From positions 1-64,000 of the forward strand of contig CAYJPA010000021.1 of the NCBI GenBank assembly GCA_964371945.1: 64,000 bases of DNA. Reading direction: 5' to 3'. Below, one piece after another: positions 1-8,006 of this stretch. This DNA comes from CAYJPA01 sp964371945. Its GTDB lineage: Bacteria > Chloroflexota > Chloroflexia > Thermomicrobiales > UBA6265. The notes under the pieces were generated by a model, which ran no database searches, was not told the origin of the DNA, and worked only from the letters and a program-made list of their open reading frames with translations. The translations under genes were made by a program, and so were the position numbers. Within the stretch, counting starts at the first letter, position 1. Every line of letters begins with the position of its first letter.

Positions 1-134
1 GACAAGCCGATGAGGGCTTGAATCCGCTGCTCGGCGCCGGGATGGCGGTTGGGGCGGCGGCTTTGTACGCAGCGAACAAGATCCGATCGCATGCAATGGA
101 GGCCACCGAAACTAGCGGCGTCACCACGAGCTAA
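1..134 (+). CDS. 3' end of an unknown protein with a C-terminal hydrophobic helix
   Basis: An open frame enters from the left edge (codons begin at base 3) and ends at TAA 132-134. The visible 43 residues include a Gly/Ala-rich hydrophobic stretch (LLGAGMAVGAAALYAA) followed by a basic and then polar tail, which could be a C-terminal membrane helix. The frame is followed by a long hairpin and a convergent gene, as expected for a real gene end. I cannot assign a family from this fragment, and the gene could be larger or different in nature. Confidence 0.45.
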   Translation, partial: QADEGLNPLLGAGMAVGAAALYAANKIRSHAMEATETSGVTTS

Positions 135-174
135 CTCGATTCTCTGTAGCGGTCGATTTTGTCGACTGGTTGGA

Positions 175-211
175 GGAAAGGGGTCGGGAACCAGGTTCCC
201 GGCCCCTTTCC
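175..211. terminator. Near-perfect 37-nt palindrome between convergent genes
   Basis: Bases 175-192 pair with 194-211 around a single central base, with one G-T wobble. The hairpin sits between the stop of the left-edge gene and the stop of the TadG-like gene at 216. Position and strength suggest a bidirectional transcription terminator. No long T-run follows on either strand. Confidence 0.55.
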
Positions 212-215
212 TGAG

Positions 216-1271
216 CTATCCCGTGAGCTTGATGCTGATGGGTCCAAAATAATCGGGAGTCCAGCCCAGTTCGGCGGGGCCCTTTACGATGTAATTGTCA
301 AGCAGTGTTCCACTGTGGGTATTCGAGGACGTTTCAATGATGAGAAACGCCGCGAACCCGATGGTCCAGACCTGCTTACTGGTTCCCGTTTCAATGACCG
401 CGTGCTCGCCATCCATGATCGCGATTGGAAGGTACGCGACACAATTGTGAAGCGGCTGGCCGACCTGGCATCCGTTGATGCCCTGCACGGACGCGCTGAC
501 CGACGAAACGTTGCCGGTCGAATAGCCGAAGTACTTGGCGGGAGGGGCCGATAGCGAAGCGTTGGCATTTTGATCGGCCACACCTTTGTATTGCGAGCTG
601 CTGATCCCGCATTTGTTGAAGTTGTGCTGGTTCGGGTTGTGAATATTGAATGTCTTTCCAACAGCTGCCGTGTTGATTTTCCACACGCCACCTTCGAGTT
701 TGAGAATGTCAAGTTTTCCACCGGATGTGAGCACCGTGTCCGTCGCACAGGGGATGAATGGGCCGACCCCTATCAGCTTCGGTATCATGACATGCGCGAT
801 TGCGGTGGCACGCGTGGTGGCGCTGTCAGGGGCTCCTGGGAGGAGCCGAATGAAAAACGTCGGGTGAGTTTCCACGACCGTTACCAAAACACCGGTCGCC
901 GCTGACGGAACCGTGCTAGAGCACGCACCGAGCGCCGTGTCGCTATCGTCGACATACTGACAGTTTTCAACCGCCGGTCCTGAGGTTGCCATTGTAAAGC
1001 CGTTGAGTGCAGTCAATGCATTCACCTCGGTCGCGGCGGTAATGGTTGGTGTGATGACGGACTTGGCAACCGAACGTGCGCCGGCCAGGGCTGCCGCATC
1101 GGCAGCGTTCTGCACCGAGCGGCGGCCGGCGAAGCTGATGCCAAGATCGGTCGCGAGGCCGAGAACTCCGAGCATCGCAGTGGAGACGAGTGCAAACATC
1201 AGCAGGATTTGACCTGCCTGAGCCGAACCATTACGCGGCGTGGTAAACCAATCAACGCGTTGCCGGATCAT
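216..1271 (-). CDS. TadG-like secreted/pilus-associated protein
   Basis: The 351-residue product begins with a short basic segment and a hydrophobic helix (GQILLMFALVSTAMLGVLGL), then 'RRSVQNAADAAALAGAR', the signature of TadG-like proteins (Flp/Tad pilus-associated, minor pseudopilin-type). The rest is a Ser/Thr-rich beta-like extracellular region. The ATG at 1271 is chosen because GAGGG lies just upstream and the start overlaps the stop of the preceding gene by four bases (ATGA), implying translational coupling. It is the last gene of a three-gene TadE/TadG operon. No Tad ATPase or secretin is visible here, so its export machinery must be encoded elsewhere. Confidence 0.75.
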   Translation of the reverse strand: MIRQRVDWFTTPRNGSAQAGQILLMFALVSTAMLGVLGLATDLGISFAGRRSVQNAADAAALAGARSVAKSVITPTITAATEVNALTALNGFTMATSGPAVENCQYVDDSDTALGACSSTVPSAATGVLVTVVETHPTFFIRLLPGAPDSATTRATAIAHVMIPKLIGVGPFIPCATDTVLTSGGKLDILKLEGGVWKINTAAVGKTFNIHNPNQHNFNKCGISSSQYKGVADQNANASLSAPPAKYFGYSTGNVSSVSASVQGINGCQVGQPLHNCVAYLPIAIMDGEHAVIETGTSKQVWTIGFAAFLIIETSSNTHSGTLLDNYIVKGPAELGWTPDYFGPISIKLTG

Positions 1272-1684
1272 GACAGGACCCTCATCTGTGCTGTGGCCGA
1301 TAGAGTTATCACTCCGCTGGAACCAAGGAATGAAAAGAAACCGAGCGTGACGGGTCTGAAGTCGGTCGTTGCCGTGACAACAACCGTTCCCGTCGCATCG
1401 ACTGTCGAACAGGAGCCGGTACAAGTTGCGGTTGCCGTGGTCCCGGCCGGTACGCCGGAGCTGAGCACTCGGCTCACCATGCCAGCTGAGTCGGCGGGTT
1501 TCAGTGTTCCATAGCCGACGCCGTTCCTGGCGCCGGCTTTAAGATCGATGTAGTCGAAGTACATGCGACCGAGGTCGATTGTTCCGAGTAGAAGAAGACA
1601 TAAGATAGGAATCGAAAGGGCCAACTCAACCAAGCTCTGTCCGTCGTAGTTGCCACGCAGTCGTCGTGCTGTCCTAGCGCACAT
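1268..1684 (-). CDS. TadE-like pseudopilin
   Basis: This 138-residue protein has the TadE-like pattern: 'GQSLVELALSIPILCLLLLGTIDLGRMYFDY', meaning a conserved Glu five residues into a hydrophobic N-terminal helix, followed by a small Ser/Thr/Val-rich domain. The start at 1684 follows GGGGGAG; an upstream frame extension lacks such a site. Its stop overlaps the start of the TadG-like gene, and it sits 22 bases after the first TadE-like gene. TadE proteins are anchored minor components of Tad (Flp) pili; the membrane location is inferred from the helix. Confidence 0.8.
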   Translation of the reverse strand: MCARTARRLRGNYDGQSLVELALSIPILCLLLLGTIDLGRMYFDYIDLKAGARNGVGYGTLKPADSAGMVSRVLSSGVPAGTTATATCTGSCSTVDATGTVVVTATTDFRPVTLGFFSFLGSSGVITLSATAQMRVLS

Positions 1685-1706
1685 AACGTCTCCCCCTATT
1701 TTTTCG

Positions 1707-2096
1707 TCATTCGATCTCTGCCGTCGACGAGGCATTGAGCGTGAGCGCCGGGATCCCGAGCAATGACTGGGTAACGGCGCGAAAACCGAGAGAGGCGGAG
1801 ACGGTGACCGTGTCACCCGTTGTGCACGCGCCTGAACACGACGCCGTCACGTCCGCGAGGGCCAATCCTATACCGTGCGCCTTGTCGACCACGAGTGATT
1901 GCACACCGGCAAGGTCGGTTGGTTGGAGTGTTCCGTAGCGGCTTCCTTCACGCACCGCGTTATGCAGATCCGCCGTCATGAAGATCGCCCGACCAAAATC
2001 AACGGCGCCAAAGACCATCAGCAGGAAGATCATGCTGGCGAAGGCGAATTCGATCGTGGCCTGTCCCGATTGCGACCTGCGGGTGTGTAGCATCAT
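1707..2096 (-). CDS. TadE-like pseudopilin (first gene of operon)
   Basis: The 129-residue product carries 'GQATIEFAFASMIFLLMVFGAVDFGRAIF', the TadE/pseudopilin helix with its conserved Glu, followed by 'NAVREGSRYGTLQP'. This parallels 'GARNGVGYGTLKP' in the next gene, so the two arose by duplication. The start at 2096 is preferred because GGGAG lies five bases upstream; the adjacent ATG at 2093 is an alternative. Gene order (TadE, TadE, TadG-like) suggests that the three assemble together on the cell surface. Confidence 0.8.
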   Translation of the reverse strand: MMLHTRRSQSGQATIEFAFASMIFLLMVFGAVDFGRAIFMTADLHNAVREGSRYGTLQPTDLAGVQSLVVDKAHGIGLALADVTASCSGACTTGDTVTVSASLGFRAVTQSLLGIPALTLNASSTAEIE

Positions 2097-2563
2097 CCTG
2101 CTCCCGACCTCATGTCGTTTCGATTGAAGAGAAAGTGCAGCTGTCCCCATTATTAGCACGCGCCGCCGGACGAAAATACGGCAATGCGTGAAGAGAACGG
2201 TCGAAATTGCTTGGGCGAAAAGGACTGAAGCACCCCCGTCTCCGGTCCTTTTCGGTGATAGGAGGGTACGGACAGGTACCGATTAGCCATACCAACAATC
2301 GATCGAGTGCGACCGTGTCCGAGAAGGTCGCGCCTCATTTGTTAGGAACTCGTAGGCGAGGGCGATCCCCGCAGTCTCATGCTCAATATATTCCCGTTCC
2401 AGGACCGTGATGAGCAGAACGGAGCAGGGTGGGCCGGATAGGAGATTGGTCCTGTTCGCGCATCAACTAAGAGTCATAGTACTTTTGGCTGTAGCCAGGC
2501 TTGCTCTACCCAAACTAGGATCGAACCACATGGGCAGGATGTCATTCGCTGGGTGGATCGAAC
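2097..2563. other. Intergenic region with a 10-bp hairpin
   Basis: This divergent gap separates the TadE operon from the acyltransferase. Bases 2216-2225 pair perfectly with 2245-2254 around a 19-base loop with a run of five C, and the 3' arm contains TTTT. It could be a leader or terminator structure. I could not match it to a known riboswitch. No convincing small gene was seen. Confidence 0.35.
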
Positions 2564-3700
2564 ATGTCTCCGAGAGTGTCCGCGTTCCGGCTTGGCCATC
2601 GACCGTTTCTCGACGGCATCCGGGGTATCGCGATCATCCTCGTCATGCTGTACCACACCCGGGATCCGATCCTTCCCGGCGGGCATATCGGTGTCAACAT
2701 CTTCTTTGTGCTCTCCGGTTTCCTGATCACCTCGATTCTGGTCGACGAGTGGGCGCGACATCAGCGGATCGATTTCCGCCGCTTTTATCTGCGCCGCATT
2801 CTTCGTCTCTTCCCGGGACTCATCGCCCTCGTCATCGCCGTCGTGATGATTAAATCCGCCGCGGACATCGTCGGAATCTCCTATTGGGAAGGTGAGCGGT
2901 CGATCTGGTGGTCGGCGGCGGCGGCGGTCTTCTATTTTGCCAATTGGGTCAAGGCCTTCAATCTGTACGAGTTGGGCGCACTGACGCACACATGGTCGCT
3001 CTCGATCGAAGAGCAGTTCTACGTCATCTGGCCGCTTTCGCTGCTTGCGATGCTGCGCGCCGGCTGGCGCCATATCACGATGATCCAGGTCCTGGCAGGC
3101 GCGGCGATTTTCTCCGCTCTTCTCCGTCTGGCGTTGTTTCACCGTGATGGTTTTGAGCGCGCATACGACGGACTCGATACGCGCGCCGACGGGTTGCTGA
3201 TCGGCTGCATGCTCTCGCTCGCGATGTCAGCGGGCCTGACGCCTCGCACGAGACTGGGCCGGAGCGCGGTTTCCGGATTCGCCGCGGCTGGTGCGCTCCT
3301 CCTGGCGTATGTGAGCCTCTTCGCGGAAGAGGATGCCGGGTGGCTGTTCTACCAGGGCGGTCTCTTTTTGACGGCAATCGCGACGATCGCCGTGATGTAT
3401 CGTTTTCTCCTCATGCCAACCGGAATCTGGAATGCCGTGCTGTCGTCTCGATTTCTCGGAGCCTTCGGGCTCATCTCCTACGGTCTCTACCTCTGGCATA
3501 TGCCGGTTTACTGGGCAGTCAATCAATTGGAATTGCCGACTGTCGCCGACGTGCCGTTGCGGATATCGCTCTCGCTGGTCACGGCTGTGATCTCGTACTA
3601 CGTGGTCGAACAGCCATTCCTGCGCCTCAAAGATCGACTCCCGGTTCACAAGGCGAGTCCGGTTGTGGCATCACCGGCAACAGCAGCCGTTACGGGCTGA
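2564..3700 (+). CDS. Acyltransferase 3 family membrane protein
   Basis: The 378-residue protein starts 'LGHRPFLDGIRGIAIILVMLYH', the N-terminal motif of acyltransferase 3 proteins (OafA/YrhL type) with the conserved helix-one His. It contains about ten hydrophobic segments and 'HTWSLSIEEQFYVIWP', another family hallmark. Such enzymes O-acetylate or O-acylate surface sugars, peptidoglycan or lipids in the membrane; the substrate here is unknown. It lacks a C-terminal SGNH domain. The gene is monocistronic, with divergent TadE genes upstream and a convergent ATPase downstream. ATG 2564 fits the start of homology. Confidence 0.85.
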   Translation: MSPRVSAFRLGHRPFLDGIRGIAIILVMLYHTRDPILPGGHIGVNIFFVLSGFLITSILVDEWARHQRIDFRRFYLRRILRLFPGLIALVIAVVMIKSAADIVGISYWEGERSIWWSAAAAVFYFANWVKAFNLYELGALTHTWSLSIEEQFYVIWPLSLLAMLRAGWRHITMIQVLAGAAIFSALLRLALFHRDGFERAYDGLDTRADGLLIGCMLSLAMSAGLTPRTRLGRSAVSGFAAAGALLLAYVSLFAEEDAGWLFYQGGLFLTAIATIAVMYRFLLMPTGIWNAVLSSRFLGAFGLISYGLYLWHMPVYWAVNQLELPTVADVPLRISLSLVTAVISYYVVEQPFLRLKDRLPVHKASPVVASPATAAVTG

Positions 3701-3924
3701 TCGCCCGATGGTCATTGTTGATGCGCGACGGTGCTTAGCCTAAATCGATTCGGTGTCGAAGGTTAATCAGATCAGTCCGATCACTGAAATCGGTGCGGTG
3801 ACTTCGAACAGCTGAAAGAGTAGGAAGTCGCAATGCACATTGGACCAGCGGTTTTGGGTCGACTTGGAATTGCGATAAAGCGCGATCAGCGCGGCGCGTT
3901 GAGATTGATCGATACCACTTTCCG

Positions 3925-6627
3925 TCAACGGCGCCTGAGTAATTTGTGCGCTTCTGTGACGAGGACGATGGTCGAGGCGGCCAGCAGGGCGCGTCCCCAG
4001 GCCTCGATGTCGAGTGGCTCGACCCGGAGCAGATACTGGGTCGGTGAAAGGTAGAGCGCGGCGGCGTGCATTCCAATCGAGACAAATATCGCAATGAAGA
4101 GCAGTGGATTGCCCAGCGGATTGAGCCGGAACACCGACCGGCTTTCCGAGCGCGCATTCATTGCCTGGAACATCTGGAAGAGCACCATAGTGGTGAGCGC
4201 CGCGGTCTGCGCGGTTTGTACCGACCCGGTTCGGGTGAGCTCGGTGCGGAAGAGCACCAGCGTGCCGGCGGTCATCACGATCGTTGCGAGACCGACTCGT
4301 TCCCACAGCAACCGGGAGAGAATGCCTGCTTCCTTTGGACGAGGATGGCGCGCCATCACGTCCGGCTCGCCGGGCTCGAATGCCAACGCCATCACCTGAA
4401 GCGAATCGGTGGCGAGGTTCAGCCACAGGATTTGGGCGGCAATCAGCGGAAGCGGCCAATCCAGGGCGAGCGCAATGAGGATGGTCAGCACTTCAGCGCC
4501 ATTGGTTCCGAAGAGGAAATACAAGACCTTGCGGATGTTGTCGAATGTGATCCGGCCCTCTTCCACCGCCGCCGCGATGCTGACGAAGTTGTCGTCGGTC
4601 AGCACCATGTCCGAGGCTTCTTTGGCGACATCGGTGCCTCGCTTCCCCATTGCGATACCGATATCGGCCGCCTTCAACGCCGGCGCATCATTGACACCGT
4701 CGCCCGTCACAGCCACCACGTTGCCGTCTGCTTGCAGGGCGCGGACGATCCGCAATTTGTGTAGTGGGGCGACACGGGCATAAATGTCGATTGTGCCAAT
4801 CAGCGAACGCAATTCCTCGTCGTTAATCGCTTCCACCTCGGAACCGGTGAGGACGGTCGGATGTTCGCCTCCGATTCCGAGTTCACGGCTGATCGCGCGG
4901 GCGGTCGCGATGTGATCTCCGGTGACCATGACAACGCGAATCCCGGCCGTCTGGCATGTTGCAATCGCTTCGCGTGCCCCTTCGCGCGGCGGGTCCGACA
5001 TTCCCTGCAGCCCGAGCAGGGTCAGACCCTTCGGCTCGTCGATATTCTCAAGATCATGTGCTCCTGCCGCGATTTCCTTATACGCCATGGCCAGCACGCG
5101 CTGGCCCTCGGATGCCAGATCGTGGGCAGCCGCCTGGATCGACTCGTGATCAAGCGGTTCAGGGCCACCCGCCGTCAACACTGATACGCACATTGCCATA
5201 ACGCGTTCAGGGGCGCCTTTGACAAGGAGCAACCGGCGATCGTCGCGCTGGCGAACGCTTGCCGAAAACTGCCGTTCCGGTTCGAACGGAACCTCGGCGA
5301 TCATCCGGTACGCTTCTCGGTCCGCATCCGGATCCAGGCCAAACCGCGTCGCCGCAATCAAGAGCGCCGCCTCGGTCGGATCGCCCTGGATAGTGAAGCC
5401 ATCTTCGTCACGGCTGACGACGGCTTCGTTTGTGAGCACTCCAGTCAAGAGCGTCAGCTGGCGCGGACTGCCTTCCAGAAGGCCCTCGGGACCGTACTGT
5501 TCGGCGCCGTCTGCCGAGTACCCATCCCAATTGCGAGGCAGCGTGGCCGGACCGTCACTGGTCCAGATCTGCCGGACGGTCATCAAGTTCTCCGTGAGCG
5601 TTCCCGTTTTGTCCGAGCCGATCACCGTGGTGCTGCCGAGAGTTTCGACGGACGGCAGGCGACGGACGATCGCTCGCCTCCGGGCCATCCGCCGCACACC
5701 GACGGCGAGGGTGATGGTGACGGCGATCGGCAGCCCTTCGGGCACCGCGGAGACCGCCAGGGCGACCGCAATCAGGAACATTTCGGAGGCGGAGCGGCCG
5801 GTCGCGATTCCGATCAGGAATGCCAGTACGGCACAGACCGCGACCGCAACGCCGACATTCCTGGCCAGTCGATCCAACCTCAGCTGAAGCGGCGTGGCAG
5901 TCTTGCCGACCTCACCGACCGCGAGCGCGATCTCCCCGATCTGCGTCAGACGGCCAGTCGCGAAGACATACCCTCGCCCCCGGCCACTGGTCACGGTCGT
6001 TCCCGCGTAGGCGAGATTTGACCGCTCGCCAAACCCGGCGGCGATGGGAAGTGGATCGATGTGCTTGACGACAGGCACGGATTCACCGGTCAGCGTCGAC
6101 TCGTCGATTTGCAGCGAGGTTGTGACCATCAGCCGGAGATCGGCCGGCACCCGGGCTCCAGATTCGAGGAGGACAACGTCACCCGGGACCAGCTCCCGGC
6201 TGTCGATCTCCATATCCTTGCGTTCACGAATGACGTGAGCACGAGGGCCCACCAGCAGGAGCAGCGACCGAATCGACCGCTCTGCCTGCCGCTCCTGAAC
6301 GAACCCGACGATTGTGTTCAGGATGACGACCGCGATGATGACGACCGAGTCCGCGTACTCCCCAAGGAGCGCGGTCACCACGCCGGCCACAATGAGCACC
6401 AGGACGAGCGGGCTGCGAATCTGATTGAGCAGCATCGCAAGCTGACTTGGGCCGCCAACAGCCTCAACCTGGTTTGGGCCGTATCGTCCGATCCGTGCAG
6501 ATGCTTCCTGATTGGACAGGCCGTGCGTGCTCGTCAACAACCGCGACTCGGCCTCAGGAGCCGAGAGCGAATGCCAGTTCGTTTGTCGACTCTCGATCGA
6601 TCGAGGTGAGTTTTCGAGTGTTGTCAT
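3925..6627 (-). CDS. P2A-type cation-transporting ATPase, probably Ca2+
   Basis: The 900-residue pump has all P-type ATPase landmarks: TGES near residue 180, PEGLP (297-301) in M4, the phosphorylated Asp339 in DKTGTLT, a KGAPE nucleotide-binding motif and 'TGDGVNDAPAL'. The Ca2+ ligands of SERCA-type pumps are recognisable: Glu in PEGLP, the N-x-x-E pattern of M5 (TNGAEVLTI) and N-x-x-TD in M6 (LWLNLATDSL). A two-site Ca2+ transporter is therefore the best call; Mn2+ or a mixed specificity cannot be excluded. It should export or sequester Ca2+ across the cytoplasmic membrane. No Shine-Dalgarno is obvious before ATG 6627. The gene stands alone. Confidence 0.9.
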   Translation of the reverse strand: MTTLENSPRSIESRQTNWHSLSAPEAESRLLTSTHGLSNQEASARIGRYGPNQVEAVGGPSQLAMLLNQIRSPLVLVLIVAGVVTALLGEYADSVVIIAVVILNTIVGFVQERQAERSIRSLLLLVGPRAHVIRERKDMEIDSRELVPGDVVLLESGARVPADLRLMVTTSLQIDESTLTGESVPVVKHIDPLPIAAGFGERSNLAYAGTTVTSGRGRGYVFATGRLTQIGEIALAVGEVGKTATPLQLRLDRLARNVGVAVAVCAVLAFLIGIATGRSASEMFLIAVALAVSAVPEGLPIAVTITLAVGVRRMARRRAIVRRLPSVETLGSTTVIGSDKTGTLTENLMTVRQIWTSDGPATLPRNWDGYSADGAEQYGPEGLLEGSPRQLTLLTGVLTNEAVVSRDEDGFTIQGDPTEAALLIAATRFGLDPDADREAYRMIAEVPFEPERQFSASVRQRDDRRLLLVKGAPERVMAMCVSVLTAGGPEPLDHESIQAAAHDLASEGQRVLAMAYKEIAAGAHDLENIDEPKGLTLLGLQGMSDPPREGAREAIATCQTAGIRVVMVTGDHIATARAISRELGIGGEHPTVLTGSEVEAINDEELRSLIGTIDIYARVAPLHKLRIVRALQADGNVVAVTGDGVNDAPALKAADIGIAMGKRGTDVAKEASDMVLTDDNFVSIAAAVEEGRITFDNIRKVLYFLFGTNGAEVLTILIALALDWPLPLIAAQILWLNLATDSLQVMALAFEPGEPDVMARHPRPKEAGILSRLLWERVGLATIVMTAGTLVLFRTELTRTGSVQTAQTAALTTMVLFQMFQAMNARSESRSVFRLNPLGNPLLFIAIFVSIGMHAAALYLSPTQYLLRVEPLDIEAWGRALLAASTIVLVTEAHKLLRRR

Positions 6628-6862
6628 CGCAATTCGTAACGCTCGGGCATCCAGGACTCAATTCCGTTCGGGTGCATGGTCGCAGAATAGGATCGCGGAG
6701 AAGATCATGCCTTGATCCACGGTACGCTTGCCAGCGTGACACGATTGCACCGGATGAGCGAAGCGCCGCTGCAATCCGGCAACAACGAATCTCGACAGAC
6801 TCCGGTTCCTTGCCGGAAGAGATCATCCAACGGAAACCGATCAAGGTGTTTTTCCCGGAGCG

Positions 6863-7930
6863 ATGATGCTGCTCAAATATGCCAAAGAGGTGGCCCTACA
6901 ATGGGTTACCGAAGTAGCCGAAGAGTTACCTGGATTCGGTGGGGCATTCTTTCACGGCTCGGTGAATTGGATGCCGGACCAGGCTGAGCTCCTGGCTACG
7001 TCCGATTTGGACATCATGGTTGTCATCGATGCGGCGAATCAGCCGCAAAAACTGGGGAAGTTCGACTACTGGGGCGTTCTGCTCGAAGTTTCTTACTTGT
7101 CGAGCGGCCAGCTTCGCTCGGCCGAACAAGTCCTTGGTCAGTACAACCTGGCCGGGAGCTTCCACACCTCAAGCGTGATCGCGGACCCGTCAGGGCAACT
7201 GACCACACTCCAAACCGACGTTGCCAGGCGCTACGCCGAGCGCGATTGGGTCCGTCGCCGATGCGAGGATGCCCGGGCAAAGGTTCTCCAACATCTGCGG
7301 TCGCTCGACGAGTCTGCTCCGTTTCACGACCAGGTAACCTCCTGGCTCTTCGGAACCGGCGTAACCACGCATGTGCTGCTCGTCGCCGGTTTGAAAAACC
7401 CGACAGTACGGAAGCGGTACCTGGCAGTCCGTGAGTTACTCGAGGAGTACGACCGGCTCGACTTCTATGGGCCACTTCTAGGGTTGCTGGGGTGCGATGA
7501 TTGGAGCCGCGCAACGGCTGAACGGCATCTGGCGTCGCTCGCCGGAGCGTTTGACGCGGCGAAGACCGTGATCAAAACGCCGGTCTTTTTCGCCGCGGAT
7601 ATCAGCGATCTCGCCCGCCCGGTGGCGATTGACGGCACGCAAGAACTGATCGATCTCGGGTTTCACCGGGAAGCGGTCTTCTGGTTGGCGGCCACCTACG
7701 CCCGATGCATGAAGGTGCTCCACAGCGATGCCACGCCGGAATTGCAGGCGAGATTTGAGCCCGGTCTTCGCGCTCTGCTGGCCGATCTTGGAATCACATC
7801 GCTCACCGATCTTCAGCGTCGAAGCCGGGAAGTCGAAGCGTTCTTGCCGGAGATCCGGGGCGTTGCCGAGGAGATCATGAATTCACCCCGCGTGCTTCCT
7901 GATTCGATGACGGATTCGGGTCGCCAGTGA
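6863..7930 (+). CDS. Nucleotidyltransferase-fold protein
   Basis: The N-terminus of this 355-residue protein has the pol-beta/MNT nucleotidyltransferase core: 'FFHGSVNWMP' (HGS 31-33) followed by 'SDLDIMVVID' with Asp48 and Asp50 placed to bind metal. The remaining 250 residues are helical and resemble the C-terminal domains of aminoglycoside adenylyltransferase-like proteins. A Shine-Dalgarno GGAG (6857-6860) could serve either ATG 6863 or ATG 6866. The substrate (drug, protein or nucleotide) is unknown. No HEPN-type partner gene lies beside it, so a MNT/HEPN toxin-antitoxin role is not supported. Confidence 0.65.
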   Translation: MMLLKYAKEVALQWVTEVAEELPGFGGAFFHGSVNWMPDQAELLATSDLDIMVVIDAANQPQKLGKFDYWGVLLEVSYLSSGQLRSAEQVLGQYNLAGSFHTSSVIADPSGQLTTLQTDVARRYAERDWVRRRCEDARAKVLQHLRSLDESAPFHDQVTSWLFGTGVTTHVLLVAGLKNPTVRKRYLAVRELLEEYDRLDFYGPLLGLLGCDDWSRATAERHLASLAGAFDAAKTVIKTPVFFAADISDLARPVAIDGTQELIDLGFHREAVFWLAATYARCMKVLHSDATPELQARFEPGLRALLADLGITSLTDLQRRSREVEAFLPEIRGVAEEIMNSPRVLPDSMTDSGRQ

Positions 7931-8006
7931 CTTATCGTCTGCTCTGGTCGCCAGTTCCTGAGCCTTCAAACAAGCCCAAGGCACTGACAACTCGAGCCAG
8001 CTCGCC

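Noticed and set aside
2216..2254. c-di-GMP riboswitch in the 2.1-2.5 kb gap
   Set aside because: The hairpin is clear but lacks the conserved GEMM core sequences.
4066..4764. 232-codon open frame on the plus strand
   Set aside because: It is antisense to the P-type ATPase gene, has no ribosome-binding site and no protein-like pattern; long antisense frames are common in GC-rich DNA.
6863..7930. MNT/HEPN-type toxin-antitoxin locus
   Set aside because: The nucleotidyltransferase-like gene is too long for an MNT antitoxin and no HEPN gene is adjacent.
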